This document shows, in pieces, positions 42,847 to 56,300 of a DNA stretch of 64,000 bases. The first letter of the stretch is position 1. Each line of letters opens with the position of its first letter. The notes beneath the pieces are model-generated. The model worked only from the letters and a program-made list of their open reading frames with translations, was not told the DNA's origin and searched no databases. Source of the stretch: Inonotus obliquus (Eukaryota > Basidiomycota > Agaricomycetes > Hymenochaetales > Hymenochaetaceae); the NCBI GenBank assembly GCA_032164295.1, contig JAJHTX010000002.1:2480001-2544000 (forward strand), read 5' to 3'. The position numbers were made by a program, and so were the translations under genes.

Positions 42847-45306
42847 ATGACCAACACCGGCGTCGTCCTGCACGGCGCCGGACTCGCTCTGCGCGTCGTT
42901 CAAGCACACAGTGAGCGCAGCTTCGGACTTGTCGCCCGCGAGAATTTTGTGTATGATACAATCAAGAACATGTCAGTCCCTAGTTACTGCTTTTGGCGTG
43001 CCACGGCGCCTAAAAGCTTGTCTGACAGCGATTTACTGATTAACTTTTTTTTGCCTTTTTCTGGTCAATGCAGGTATTTTGTCAAATACTATGTCCTCGC
43101 CTCGATCAGTCCGTTCCCTATCGCGTCTGTCTCTGTTTCTTTTTGCGCTCATCAATCGATCTTGCAGCTCTCTTATACTTTGATCATGCACTTACACTCC
43201 CTCTTGAAGTCCGACGAGTATGGTGCACTCGTTTCACTGGCGCTTCTCTTCTTTTCCTTCTTAATCGCTATATACCGTTCTTTGGTTACATACCCATCGT
43301 GCTCAGTCTATTCAACCCCCCTTGGACAATCTCCGTGAGTCGTTAGTCGTCCTACTCTCGGGTTCAAAATAATTATTTCAATCTGCGTTTATCAATAGCA
43401 GTGAGTCTGGTTTATCGTCTGGAACTGTGTCCCAAGCTGACCACCGTGTATTGAGATGCAAAAGTTTTACTCCATTTGTCGGAGCTCTCAGTCTTATCTG
43501 CAATGTCATTTCAGCGAGTGCGTGCCTTCCATAGATCTGTTTTACAGAGTTTACGAAATCCGATCCCGTTGACCTTCTAGTCATTTTGATACTACGCACG
43601 TATGCTCTCTATGCTCGGGCGTTGTGGGTGCTCCTCGTCACTGGTACAATTGCAGCAGTATCAATAGCAGTCGGCGCAGTGCGTCTACTCAACAGGTGGA
43701 ATTGTCAGATTACTGACTCTTTAGCACTACAAGTGGTCGGCCAGCTCCGTCCAAGGGGAACTCTTCAACTTTCGACCAATTGCCATATGCGTTCCCATGT
43801 TAATCCAGTACGTTCCATGTCAATATCCAAAACAGTTGTTCTGGCTCTGAATTTCCTGGTCGCTTCTCCTGTGTTTGTCAGGGATCGAGGTATGCACCAC
43901 ATTACGTTAACCTCAGTCTGCATTACATGCTTTGATTCAGGGCTGAAGTTCGCCTGGATTACGACGTTCTGCTTTGACTTTGCGATCTTCATTCTTACGA
44001 TAGCTCGGACCTATCAATATATGAAAGCTCAGTCACGACTGCAACTGCATAATCATTTGAATACGCTCCTGATGCGTGATGGTACGTCTGTCTCATATCC
44101 GAGCGCAGGGCGTGGAGGATCTCGTCTTCCTATGTCATCTGTATTATTATGCGTGAAACTGACTATGTGACCTTAGGTAGTATCTATTTCCTGTGAGTAT
44201 CCTTCACAGTTTACGGTCGCGTCCTCCTCAGCTTTCGATGTTCGTCAGTGTCATGTCTTTCGTCAATGCCGTCAATTTCATCCTTGCAGTGGTAAGCTCC
44301 ATACCTTACTTTTTGGAATTCAGTCCATTGATGATGAGCTCGCAATCAGAAATTGGAGAACTCGTTCTTCGCTTCAGCAACGGGAACCAACTCCATTCTT
44401 GCAAATGTGTAAGGCTTTTTCAAGAGTAAAAGGATGGTCTTCATGGCTCATATCCAGCAATATGCATTTAGCATTTCTGTAACGATGATTTCGCGGCTAT
44501 TGCTCAATCTTCGGGAAGAAGCAATTCAACACAATCGTCGAACGTCGGGTGACAATGACGTACTGACAGTGCAGACACACACAGACACAAACCTCATCTT
44601 TACCTCGCGCATTCTTGGAAATCTAACTAGCGATCTGGATCACGGGGAAGACCCGACGAGATTACGTGCCGGAAGCGGAAGTGAGAACTACTATAGCTAT
44701 GATTTCAGCGGGGAAGGTTCAGATGAGGTATATGAGCTACGATCACGCAGTACCCGGACGGGATTCACATCGCGTTCAGGATACAGCGGTAGGACTATAT
44801 CAACGGATCCAGGTACCTCTTCCGGTTCGGGGACCATCACAAGCTCATCTTCAGGTTCTGGGTCCAGACCAACAATGATTCCCTATACGGGACAGGACAG
44901 AAATCGTGGGCAATCCAAGTTTGCTTGGGCAGCTTCAGTGAATACCACCTTCTCAACCGCGGCGCCTAGGCACCCGCGCGGGGAGGCGCAGACACCCGTA
45001 ACAACCGCAGAAGCAACCCACGGTCTATTACCTGCGGGGGACCGCAGTCATCTGCAGCTGTTGTCCACCCTGTCGCCTACAACAACAAATGCTACCTCAC
45101 CCGCTCTTATCCCATCTATGCACTCTCCTCACTCGCCATCACCTATTACGCCAAGCGATCGCTGGGAAACTGAAGATAACGAAGTGGATAGACATGGCAT
45201 CCGAAGAACGGATCATAACAGGATCACTGAAAACTCACGACAGCTGGGAAGATTGCACGTAGCCGACCGCGATGAAGCTGTTGAATTGCCGAATCCCGAA
45301 ACTTGA
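42847..45306 (+). CDS. DUF6533 multi-pass membrane protein
   Basis: Multi-exon. It starts MTNTGVVLHGAGLALRVVQ, then YFVKYYVLASI, and the DUF6533 signature TLLYFDHALTLPLEVRRVW plus LLFLLNRYIPFFGYIPIVL. Later come PVDLLVILILRTYALYARALW, GLKFAWITTFCFDFAIF, ARTYQYMKAQSRLQ, SIYFLSMFVSVMSFVNAVNF, TGTNSILANVISVTMISRLL, and a long Ser/Thr-rich cytoplasmic tail ending at 45306. About seven helices give a receptor-like topology, but no ligand or G-protein link is known. The family is abundant in Agaricomycetes and supports that origin. Exon joins around 43340-43590 and 43690-43760 could not be settled. Confidence 0.78.
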
Positions 45307-46754
45307 GCGCCGCGCGAGGGACGTAAGCAGCCGCGAACACGATCTTTTTAACGATCACTACCGGTGACCGTAAAGATGATCTCCGGGGTACTGAGATACA
45401 TGTACCGTTAACGGAACTCACTCCAGACACCTTGTTCTGCTTTCACTATCTGCTATTCGAGAAGGTGATTTGTGGTTCAGACTCCGCTCCGAGGATTGGT
45501 ACTGTACCTCTCCGCTATTGCTTCACTGAATTACTCTTCTATCGCGAACCTCACTTCCACTTTTCGCGGCTCCACGTCGTGAGGCGACGCGCCAGGGCCA
45601 CACGTTCATGCATTTCCCGTATTAGTCGGCCCTTTGTGCTGCGATGGTGTACTGGTTTCTTCTTCATTCACTTTCCCTGTCATCTATCTCGGCCGCGATT
45701 TTCACGAAGACTCTTAATTCTTTGGGTACTTCTCGCTCACAAATACTGCTATGTATAGACCAAGCGCTAGTCTTACCAGGGTTTAGCTGTATGACTGTAT
45801 GACTCCCAGCTCTAAAACCTCAATAGAAAGCAATCTTAGAGTACCGTAATCATAATGCACAGCTACTTCACCACTCCGTCACATTGAATACGCTATCGAT
45901 GGAGCTTAAGTCCAAGACGCCTGGGGAAGTTCTATTGTGTTTGCACAGTTAAAGACAAGGTTATCTCACCCATAGTTCTAATGAACTATTCGAGGCCGGG
46001 AGGCTGTCAAGTATTGGTTTGTTCTCTATTGGAAGGCAATTATACAGGGCCTTGGTTAGTTTTCTACTACATCGCTTGCTATACATACAACAGGAGTTTT
46101 TAGTACATCCTAGTTTTATCCTTCTTTGCAAGGTCGTCCGGCGTCCAACACAAAAAAAGTCCAAACATGGCACCAGCCCATGCTAGAGTCAAAGTGAACT
46201 GCGTTAAGAGTCAAGGGAGCGAACTGCACTATAGTGCTAACCGCACACTTCCGAAGAGAAGTTTGCTTAGCACCATACTCGTAAGTCGAGCAAAATGAGG
46301 TGAAAGGAGTGCTTCAAAGGTTAAAGGGGAGGCAAAATAGAGGAAGTACAAATGAAGGGAAGGGAAGGTGATCAGAGCTTCGGAGAGTCGTCAATGATTG
46401 TGTAGATGTGAGTTGTAAGTCAACAATCGGGCACCAGGTAGCGGGGATAATGAGGGTGGATGATCGGATTTGTCTGCAGAAGGAAAGGTGAATGAGTGTG
46501 TGGAAAGCATCAAAATCAGGAATAATTAGTCAACGAGGGTGGAGGATGGCGATTGGTGAAATCTTGGCGGGCGTGAATAGAATTTACGTCAATTGGCACG
46601 TGTGGATTTGAACGGAACGGAAATAACGTGGAGGCGAAAAAATTTGGGCGATTTGGTTGAACGGAATGGAGACAGCGGTGCGGTTCCAATGCGCCTATCA
46701 GCAACCTCCCTGTCCTAAAAGGGCTTCTAGCTCCTCGAACGCAGCGTTCAGTCA
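45307..46754. other. intergenic, converging 3' ends
   Basis: Lies between the 3' ends of the DUF6533 gene (+) and the RRM-like gene (-). A 108-codon plus frame at 45432 follows the DUF6533 stop and is probably 3' UTR. Nothing else is recognised. Confidence 0.35.
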
Positions 46755-48335
46755 TCATTGCTTGCTGGGACCCGCACAAGAGAGGGAGACGACGCCAACA
46801 CCAGGAATTATTACGTTCGTGTGAGTGCGACAAATCTGTTCCAGCCAAGACACGTGATACCGGAGTAAATCGGGCGCCACCACGTGTGAGTTCGAAATGA
46901 CCAAAGCGGGAAATACGTCCAGAACGGAACATGAGGTAAGTCAGATTCGGAGAAAGCTTCAGCGATTATGGATGGAACACGCACCCTGGCAGCCATCGAA
47001 CGATTGCGGAACTGAACATGAATCTCTCCATTCTTCTGGGAGACACGATCAACGGCACCATATACCTAGTAAGGGTGTAATTAAGGATGAGAGAAGTGAA
47101 AAAATTGGTAGAAGATGCGACGCATAGATGTGTGTAGAGGCACGTTTTGAGGGACTGCGTCGCTTAGCAACTCACCTCGCACCATCTTCTGACATTTTGG
47201 ATTGTGATTTCGCCGCCTGCCAATGTCCCTTTGACTACGAGCCGCTTCCTGTTTCCTACACGGGAAGGTAATCGGACAAGTTTCGAGAAATCAAATTTTG
47301 CAAAGTTAAGATTGAGACCTAGGCGGGAAGGTGAGCGAGGAAGGCCATGTCTCGAAGTATTGGGCTGTGAAATCGACAGAGGGTCTAGCGAAGGACTATC
47401 ATCCTGGGCAGTTGTCGACAGAGACCATCGTGAATTTGTAGCACCTCGCAAATGTGTCTCTGTAGGTCCAAAAGGATCGACTGGGATATTGTACGGCTTG
47501 TCCGCTTTTGTCTGCATAAATTGCGAGGTAGTAGGGGTGCTTGGCGCGGAGAAGGATTTGTTGAAGCCTGGATGTAAAAGAACATGATCTTGAATAGTTC
47601 CTAGTGATTTCGTGGAGGGCTTCAAGGGTAGTAGTCGACGGAAGTTCACTTCAGAGCGCGTAGACTTCAGGGAGGGTGGCGGGCGGAGAGGTAACGAGGA
47701 TGATCGGGAGCGAACAGAAGACCGTAGAGGCGGAAGAAATGAATCAGGCATCTCAATGAATGTCTCCGATATAGGAGATTGAGGGACATCTGCGAACGGT
47801 CTGTGAGGAACAGAGAACATTGTTGGAGTCTTCGGTTCCAGCGTCACAGTAGAGGGGGTAGATGGAACAGAAGTTTTGAGTCGTAACGGAGGGGTTGGAG
47901 GTATGTGCAGAAACTCCTCGTTTGACTCCGGGACCCTGCGCAAAGTACGAGATGCCTCAAACGGCTTCCGTATAGCATCCTCATCATCGGATTCTTCCAC
48001 AGGTGGGGGCGGTAAAGGCTAAAAGTAGAACATTTTCAGCTAGATTGAATAGAATATTAGACAAAAAGACGCCAGACCTTGTAAAACCTGCTCTCAGATT
48101 CTTCAGAATGCTCATACCAATCACGCATCTCATCAAGGAGGGCGCGTATGGGTCCTTCATTCTCATCTCCGGTTGCAAAACCACCCACTATTTTCGGTGA
48201 GTAACCTGGAGTGGCTTGCCTGGATGGACGATAAAACAGATCTTCGTATGAGGGGAACCCTGTCCTCTCTGTCCAAGTCGCTGAATGCGATGAAGAAGAA
48301 GACTGGGATCCGGAACGCTTCACGGTAGCGATCAT
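46755..48335 (-). CDS. RRM-like protein with long disordered N-terminal part
   Basis: Four exons. Exon 1 starts MIATVKRSGSQSSSSSHSA and holds an acidic piece ALLDEMRDWYEHSEES. A 59-nt intron joins FYK to PLPPPPVEESDDEDAI. A long Ser/Pro region follows (IPPTPPLRLKTSVPSTPST, SSVRSRSSSLPLRPPPS). The C-terminus is RRM-like: RKRLVVKGTLAGGEITIQNV, RRWCE, an intron, VYGAVDRVSQKNGEIHVQF, RNRSMAAR, an intron of about 130 nt, then ICRTHTNVIIPGVGVVSLS and a stop at 46755. Strand-helix-strand order (LVVKGTL, ITIQNVRRWCEVYG, VDRVSQKNGEIHVQF) fits an RRM with a degenerate RNP1, so RNA binding is likely but not sure. It may also act as a protein-binding RRM. Confidence 0.7.
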
Positions 48336-49619
48336 ACAGGTACACGGCAGTGCAAAGGATTGACGTTAGTTATAGTTACTTAGTGAGCTTGGGGAGTGGG
48401 GTCGGGGCGGGAGCATCAAAAAGCGGAAATTCAGAAAAGTGTGTGTCCTTATAGGATTCTATGTATCCAATTGACTAGACGCGTTTGGGGGACGATCTGG
48501 CCCAGCGCGAAGTACTTGGAAGGGATGCAGAGCGGGTTCCATTATTATCAAGCCTCGTGCTCTGAAATGAGTGAGCATGGGAAAGCACCAACCTGGAAAG
48601 GGCCGATCAAACAGCACTTAGCTCGGTGTTCAGCCCAGTCCATAGAATTTGGTTTGGAAGCGTCTCTCCTAATTTCCACCGTGCGGCGTACTCGGTCCCC
48701 GTCCCGTTAGAGTATAAACGCTTGCGGCGTACAAAGTATGTAAAACTGTCTGCATGTCTAATCATTTTGCATTTCGAGCTGGCTCTGATGATGGTGGCAA
48801 GCTTACCTTTGTGCTTCTTTGACGAGCCCTAGCGTTGGTAACGGACGGAATGTTGCACATTTTGAATTGGAAAAGCCTAATTAATGGTGGCAGAGAAACG
48901 TGCCCATCGATCCGCTTTGATTGAGAATCCTGCCATGCCGCTTATTTCTTGTTCATACAATGTTGCAGGATTTCTGTGCGCTCAGTCGTTGTGTCTGGAC
49001 TGGACGAAAGGGGACTAAAGAGAGGTTAGAATCGGGTTAGAAGAGCTCCGGCAAAAAGAAATTTTTGGTGCCGCGGAGGCGGACTTTTTAATACCATTTC
49101 GGGAAGTGGCGATCAAGCTCAACTTTGAGTACGTAATCCATGAATTCTACAGGCTCCGCAATGGAGTTAGGCTCCGGCTTCATTCTTAAAGGCAAGACGG
49201 TTCGATGATACTTATTCACGACCGCATAACCTCAGAATGAGGCAATTATATCTAGTGGAAGCTCTAACTGAGGCGAGAAGATGCTCAAGAACTTCGCTGG
49301 CTGCAAATTCCAGAGTAGAAGCTTCGAATTGCATCGCTTAACTCTTCTTGAAGGACCCTTGCTTGAGAAATCGCCCAATGAGTCTCGCAACATAGTTCCA
49401 CAAGGCCTTCTTCGCGCTCATTCCTTGTAAGTTCTCAGCGCCTGGAGTAATCAGCAAAGTATGACCGAAGGAATCGTGGGCATTAATGAAAGAACCGTAA
49501 TTGGAGAAAGCGTCATTCCCAGAAAAAAAAAAAATCTCTTCTCCCGTTGCTGGGCATAATTCCGCTCCACAATTGTAAGCAATTAACGCAAGAAATACCG
49601 ATAGTGTATCCGGCATGTT
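48336..49619. other. intergenic; one short ORF downstream of ADH
   Basis: Contains the RRM-like gene promoter side (48336 onward). A 92-codon minus frame (49338-49616) starts four bases below the ADH stop and contains a 12-A run, so it is probably ADH 3' UTR and not a gene. Confidence 0.35.
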
Positions 49620-51089
49620 TCACTTTGATACATCGAGAACGATACGACCCGCAATCTTATTTTCATCCATCTCATGGTAAACTCTACGGGAAAAGAGTTA
49701 GCCTGTTAATTGAGTGTATAACAAGTCTAACAGTACAAGACAATACTAATACTCACTGCTCGAGCTCCGAGAGGCCTCGGAGAGTGTACCGGGGCTTTAC
49801 CCTCTTCGTTGCGGCGAGCTTGACAGCCTCTACCGCAGATTGGCGGTTTCTGCAGTGCGGAGACGAGTAAGCGAGTGGGTTTTAATAGCAGAACGAGGAG
49901 CAGAAAGGCCCACCCAATCAGCACACCGCGAATCGTGATGCCCTATATATACCAAGCAACAATTTAGTTGAACCCTGCATCCGACGAAATACTAAACCTA
50001 CTTTAGTTGCAAGTATGGTGACTGGTACGGAGAGGATACCATCGCGCGGCAGAGCAACCGCAACCAAACACCCTCTGATGCGCAAATAATCGACCGCTTG
50101 GTTATACACAGTACTGTCACCCGCAGTTATGATTACGGCGTGTGCACCACCGTCAGTTGCAACAATGACTTCAGAGGTGAGATCGCGAGCCTCTCTGTAA
50201 TCTATCCATTTCTCAGCTCCTAGCTCGAGGACAAGCTTCCGCTTCTCTTCGCCTGAGTCGATTGCGACAACACGTAGACCCATGGCCACGGCATATTGAA
50301 TACCTGAATTATAACACATCCGGTAATCACATTAATCATCTAGCCAATGCATTCGCAAGATAGAACCTTTACCAAGATGACCAAGCCCACCTCCTGCCCC
50401 AGGAACCACAACCCAGTTACCGACGTGCGCTCCGCACTGTTTCAATGCGCTGTACACAGCGAGACCCTAAAATAATGACAACCAGAATGAACCATTAAAT
50501 CACAATGGAAGCGCATACAGCCGGTTACTTACTGCACACATGATTGGAGCTGCGTCCGCACTGTCCAGCCCCTCTGGAATGGGTGTAACATGATCCACAT
50601 ATGCGACAGTGAACTCGGAGAAAGTGCCATCAACCAAGGAACCGGTTTTCTTCATCTGTACACAGTCTAAGGGTTGAATCAGTACATGCTGGAGGTCTGC
50701 GAAATGATTCGCTCACAAGACTCAGCCCCGTTCAAACAGTGCTCGCAGTTTTGGCATGTGTCCAACATAAATGTAATGCCGACACGATCTCCGATTTTTA
50801 CTGGTGAATTGCGTGTATGCTCGCCAATGGCCACCACGATGCCGATGCCTTCGTGTCCGCCGACCAAGTTTGGTTTCGGAGGTGTCCTCTTGGCGAACCA
50901 TCCCTCCTTGATGGCAAAGTCAGAGTGGCAGACGCCTGAGTGAGTAAGTTTGATCAGGCATTGACCAGGGAGGAGATCGTCCGGTGCTGTAACAGGGTGA
51001 TCGCTGACAAGTTTGAGTGGCACGCCGAGAGCTGGCAGAACGTAGGCACGCTGAACTCTTGGGACTACGCTTTCCGTTGCCTCAGACAT
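49620..51089 (-). CDS. zinc-containing alcohol dehydrogenase (MDR superfamily, yeast ADH type)
   Basis: About six exons. MSEATESVVPRVQRAYVLPAL is followed by LIKLTHSGVCHSDFAIKEGWF (catalytic-zinc Cys), NLVGGHEGIGIVVAIGEH (zinc His-Glu) and the structural-zinc lobe CQNCEHCLNGAESC. Then VDGTFSEFTVAY, PIMCA, GLAVYSALKQCGAHVGNWVV and GAGGGLGHLG (NAD loop). After that: GLRVVAIDSGEEKRKLVLEL (Asp at strand 2 favours NAD), AVIITAGDSTVYNQAVD and GITIRGVLIG. An intron starting GTGGGC (found because the unspliced frame loses family similarity) leads to NRQSAVEAVKLAATKRVKP, RYTLRGLSELEQVYHEM and GRIVLDVSK with stop at 49620. It interconverts primary alcohols and aldehydes with NAD(H), in the cytosol. Length matches yeast ADH. 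Confidence 0.92.
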
Positions 51090-51799
51090 AGTAGAACGAA
51101 GTCACCGAAGTAGTACGATGTAATGAGGACGTATACAAGTACAGATGCAGGCCTGCAGATCTCATGGACAGAACTAGAGTAACTTAAATTCAGTCGAGGT
51201 TTGACTGATTATCACTGTGACGGCCGTACGATTGACCTCTTATCTGGAGTAACCGCACCATCCGCGTCTCAGGAGTACTCAATTGCATGCGACCAAGTCG
51301 AGATTTCTACGTTCAGTAAATCTGAGAAGGACTCAAGAGGAGCCGAAAAGCAAGAGGAGGGAATGAGTTTGCTCATGAGGACGTTTCGGCAAGCAAACAA
51401 CAACCAATATGGGCAACATCTCCCACGATGATCATACTACAGCCTAGGACAAGATGAGGCTTTAGTACCAACGAGAACCATTGTCTTTATTATGTCGGGT
51501 CGCTTGATAGTTAAAACAATTACACGCTTACTGGACATGGTATGAAGGAGATATTCAGTCGGAAGCCGTCGATAATTCTCAAGTACTACCTTTGAAACTC
51601 TGGAGGTTAAAGCTGTACCCTTCAGCTGATCAGTCCGAAGACGTTCGCCACATCGTCTAAGCTCATCTACTAGTCGATGATCGAATAAAGAATAAACAAA
51701 TATTCATTCATCGGGTATTCCGGTTTGCAAACTAGTCGCTGGTTCGCCCCACTGTTCTGTTGGACCTGGCCAGGTACTTCATACCAGAAGTGGCGGAAG
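51090..51799. other. intergenic, ADH promoter side
   Basis: Only short frames. The plus frame at 51201-51431 has no recognisable content. Confidence 0.35.
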
Positions 51800-53324
51800 T
51801 CAACCCTCCCTCTTCTCGTCTAAAGTACCATGTTGTGTACCAAGTAGCATAGAACTATTCAGCTCTAGTCCTCTCGATGTAAGGCGAGCATCATTATGTT
51901 CTATAAGAATGAAGCTACCCTTTGTTGGCCGGGAAATCTGAAAATCGCGGACTAGTGGCCAAAAACATTTCCCGTGAGCGTACGATAGAAGATCCTCGGT
52001 CGTCGGTACCTGATCTAGAGCTCCGAAAAACTCCTCGGATGTTCCTAAATTACTGAGAGAATGTCTAGGGTGGCTCGTAAAAGAATGTCGACGATCCCAT
52101 AGCCTCATGACAGGAGAACTCACCCTCCATTACTATCCAGCCACACGATGTTCATTCCTGGATCATGCCAGGCGCGGTATGCGGCATCGCGGGCCATGAG
52201 AACCACCCGAATAACGTGCAATGTTGGGTTAAAAGAACTTGGCATAGTTTGATAAACTACCGGAAATGGGAGAGAAAGCTTCTCGCCTGCGACCAAAGAC
52301 AGAATTGTGCACGATAAGCGCGTCCGAAGCTGGTTAGTTTCCTGACTGATTCCTGTCGGTCTCCGCTTGGCACTGATCACCTCGGACGGACAACCGTTTT
52401 AACAAATGCGGCGCGTTACCCAATGGCTTGCCCGAATCAAAGAAGCGGGCGCTACAGCTTGAACCTACGCGGCAGGAGAGATTATCCGCGGAGCCTGGCT
52501 CACCATGAGAATGCGACATAATACAAGATGATTCCTTGCGAGCAAGAAGATAGAAGTTCACATGTTCACTAAGTCGTAGGCATTAAGAGCTAGTCGCCGC
52601 AGAAGGTATCCGGCATCGTGCGCGGGAGAGATCGAAGCAGAAATCGCACGCGACTACCCTCCTTATTCAGTGACACGCGAGAAAGGAGAAAACGACGTTA
52701 TCCCGCATTGACTGAGGGCAACAGACCAAACGGAAGAGACCAGAAGTCGTAACGACAAGGCACATAGTTCGAAGGTAGTATCGCAGGAAGACGTTTCAGA
52801 GAACGATTATGGTGTCGCACCTGTCTAGATGGGTCCATAGAAATAGAGGTAATCGCATTCGATGCGCGGCAGAGGACAAAACTGAACGTCGGTTTCCCAT
52901 ACCCCTGGTCAACGAAGCTAGCATGAGAACATTCGATTGCTGGTTTCGAGTGGGCTTCCCAGACCGCCTTGATAAGCAGAACTGTACCAGCGATCATAAC
53001 AGTGACCGTGAACGTAAAGAACTGAATGAAAGGGGACGTTTCAAGGTGGACGTCGGATGGTGATCTCGTACAACCCGTTGAAGACATGCGTATCAAGCTT
53101 CTCTCCAACAAGGAAGAATCAGAGCCTAGACAACTGATAATAAGTTCGAATAATTTCGGTATACTGCAGCGAGTAAGCGTCGAGGTCAGAGTTTCGCATG
53201 CGTGGGTAGTATTGGTGGAGTTGATGTTGAGAGGAACGTGAGAAATAGTTGGGTAACTAGTAATGCGCTGAGTCAACTTGAAAAGAATGATCGACCGCAT
53301 ATCACAATCGGGTAAGACTTGCAT
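51800..53324 (-). CDS. possible unrecognised gene on the minus strand
   Basis: Two or three open stretches in the same direction look protein-like, and I do not recognise the product. 52698-53324 (208 codons) holds a hydrophobic helix near residue 105 (TFTVTVMIAGTVLLIK). 52120-52380 reads AGEKLSLPFPVVYQTMP, HVIRVVLMARDAAYRAWHD and IVWLDSNGG before a GTGAGT donor-like site, and 51800-52123 follows. If joined they would give a protein with one or two membrane helices. No joining introns are convincing, so this is a weak candidate that could also be a decayed gene. Confidence 0.25.
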
Positions 53325-56300
53325 GACCTGTAGTCTTCAGCATCGTGATTTTATCTGGGAACTCCTTCTTTCCGACGATCCAGACCGGAGCAGCCCCATT
53401 GCACTGCTCCCTTGCCTATGTCTCTTTCGATACATGTACTCCGCTCCTTCCCTGACCAAGCTAGTTGCCACTTTGCGTGGTAGATATAACCTTTTCTCCC
53501 CAACAGATGTCTCAACAACTCAAAACGCGTTAGTCTAGCGCTCCGTACCACACCCGCGCCGTATACGGTACGTGAGTATGCTTGGTTGTGAAGTAAGTGG
53601 AATACGCATACGCCCGTGGACTGCAGCAAGCTGAATTGTGAGTTTATCTTTATCCAGCGCATGCAAGCTCTCGACATACCTGGTACGCCAGACAATCCGC
53701 GCATTACTGAACTTGGAGGAGCTTCTTACGACTGGGGATTAACGACGACAACCCAGAAAGTTGCAGGTGACGGGATTTAATCGACCACGCTAGTAGCTGC
53801 TGGGAGGCTGCTCCGCTAACAACGGCGTCTATGCTACCCGAGACAATGAACTGTAGCATGGTATTCGGGTTAGCATACAATAAAACGCACTGGATTTCAA
53901 AGTGTGAAACTGGGGGAACAGGTTAGCCGCAAGCATGATCAGCCTATTCATGTTTCATGGCCTCAGTTGTAGAATACATTGCCACGGTTGTCAACAGCAA
54001 GTCGACTTCCCTATGGCGTATCGAACATAGGGTTCGTTGCAGTTTATATGACGAACCGGCAAATGCAACGGGATCCAATGCACATTCTAGATATCTTCAA
54101 GTTGACGCAATCCCACCTCGTTTGTACTTCACTGCATGTTGAACGCAACTGTCACAAAGATCGAGTTCTCACCGTGCTTGGTGTTGTATAACGAATGGAT
54201 CTGCACACCAGATCACAGGTGCAAGTTCAATAAGGACCGAATCGGTCAGCAAACAAGTGATTCACACAGGAAGCATACTCGATCCGCCTGGTCAATATTA
54301 CACCATATATAAATGTTGTGAAACTTGATAATAACATATGGTGTCGTTACACGATATACATATAACGATGGAGCCCTGCCGGTAACCAAAATTGGACATT
54401 TCCTCCGCTCCGGAGACAAATGTCGGATTGCATGAGAGCTAGAGTCAGGTTGCTCATGCTTCAGGAAAAACGGAGAAGCTTATTAGCTATGATACAAACT
54501 AGACTTTATCGCAAGACAAATTAGGAGGTGCTGACACCTAGCTTCTTTTCATTCAAAGTCTTTTGCGAAACATTTCTAGAATTTGCAAAATTCTTCGATG
54601 GCAAGAATCCCATTATTACCATAGTAACTAAATCGCTCACAAAGCAACTTATAAAATAATCTTTCGGGCCTACATTTGCATCTTCCTCGTCAGTAATTGA
54701 TAATCGGAGTAACAGGAGGCCGGTTCGGCGCAAACCACAGCTCCAATTTTGTGCACATTACAAATCAAGACTGTTCTACAGGCCGGCTGAAACTCTTATT
54801 GCCAGCACATTGTGGCCCTCTTCACTATATCAACGCTACTCATGTTATGAACCCTCCTCCAATAAATCAACCAGTTTTTTTTTCAGCTATTCGGACGATT
54901 CAAAGCACAATTTCAAGTTCCACGTAAGAAGGACTCCATCAGGTGGCATTGTAGCAGAAAGGATGAAAGATCAAGCTCAGATGCACCAGATATTCAGTGC
55001 AATCCAATCCTGTCAACACGTTTAGAAGAGGAACGAATGTGAAATGCTAAAGTCGCAACATGAGTCGTGACTCGCAGCGAATTCCAAACCACGTGAGCTG
55101 GACGCGTCGCGTCAAATATTCACATCAGCTGAGTTTCAAAACCTGCAAATCATTGATTCCCTAAATAGGTCAACATTCGCTCTTGACGATATTAACTTGA
55201 ATCCATGCCCAGAAACGGTCGCAATTCTCCGACTGAGTGGGCTCGCTGCTACGGCGTGTACTCACTCACGGAACTACTGGTGGTTCTGACTTGATGGTTT
55301 ACGCAAGTTGCTAATTTCGGTCGGGGGAATAGGCGGTCTAATCTCGGACTGATCAGATAGATGAGAGGTGGTGCGGACGGTTTTCATCACGCATACGTCC
55401 CTCCTTGACTTATATATGCGCAAAGGTCCTGTCCAGGTATCTGACCATCTGCTCATCTTCAAAATTAACGATAGAGACTTTTCGTCTGCAGAGATATAAA
55501 TCAACTAATAAATTCACATATAGATATTTTCAGGTAATTGTTGGTGAGAAATGAATCCCCCCTTAATCTTACGAATCCAGAAGGCATAGAAATGAGATGA
55601 TTGCGACATTGAACACGCGTATTAAGCACGACTGCACAGCTGGTCACTGCTTCATCTCCACTCAGAAGATTCCGAAGTACCTTGGCCCATCTTTCAGAGC
55701 ACAAACGCACAGAAGCAGGATAGGGGAAGGGGAACCTCACGACACGTTCACTGCAAGTTGAGTTTCCGTATTCTCAGTTTCACAACTTCTTTCGGTCTCA
55801 ATACAGATGCGAGTTTTGTATGGTAGTAGTAGTTTGGTTCCAGGATCTGGATCTAGCCGAATCGTTACCTGACACGCAGTTATGATGCAGCGGTGACGTA
55901 TAGGTGCATCATAATCAATTCTAACGGTAGAATATATAGTCGGACTATGATTTGACCTTGATTAATTATCTCCGAGTGAGAAGCTTAAGGTGCGCGGGTG
56001 AAATCGTAATGTCATTAATCGGCACGAGACCATGTACAGTAGTTGCTCTAGTTTGTAGACGACGACAAGCGGCATCTATACATATATAATTCAGAACAAT
56101 CTTCGTGTTCGTGAACCTCCGATGCTACGTGCAACACACATACCTCGAGGCGACTTGCCATTCACCTGCCACATATCCTGTATGATCAAATTCAGTAGTC
56201 GCCGAGGGGCTTTGTAGGATTATCTACTACTACTGACCCAAACAAGAAACTCTGGAGAGGTTCTCGTCTGGTGATTAGTAGTGGATAACGGCCAAGCTAT

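Noticed and set aside
45432..45758. 108-codon plus frame after the DUF6533 gene
   Set aside because: Directly downstream of the stop, with no homology or splice support; probably 3' UTR.
49338..49616. 92-codon minus frame just after the ADH stop
   Set aside because: It contains a 12-A run and no family resemblance; more likely ADH 3' UTR.
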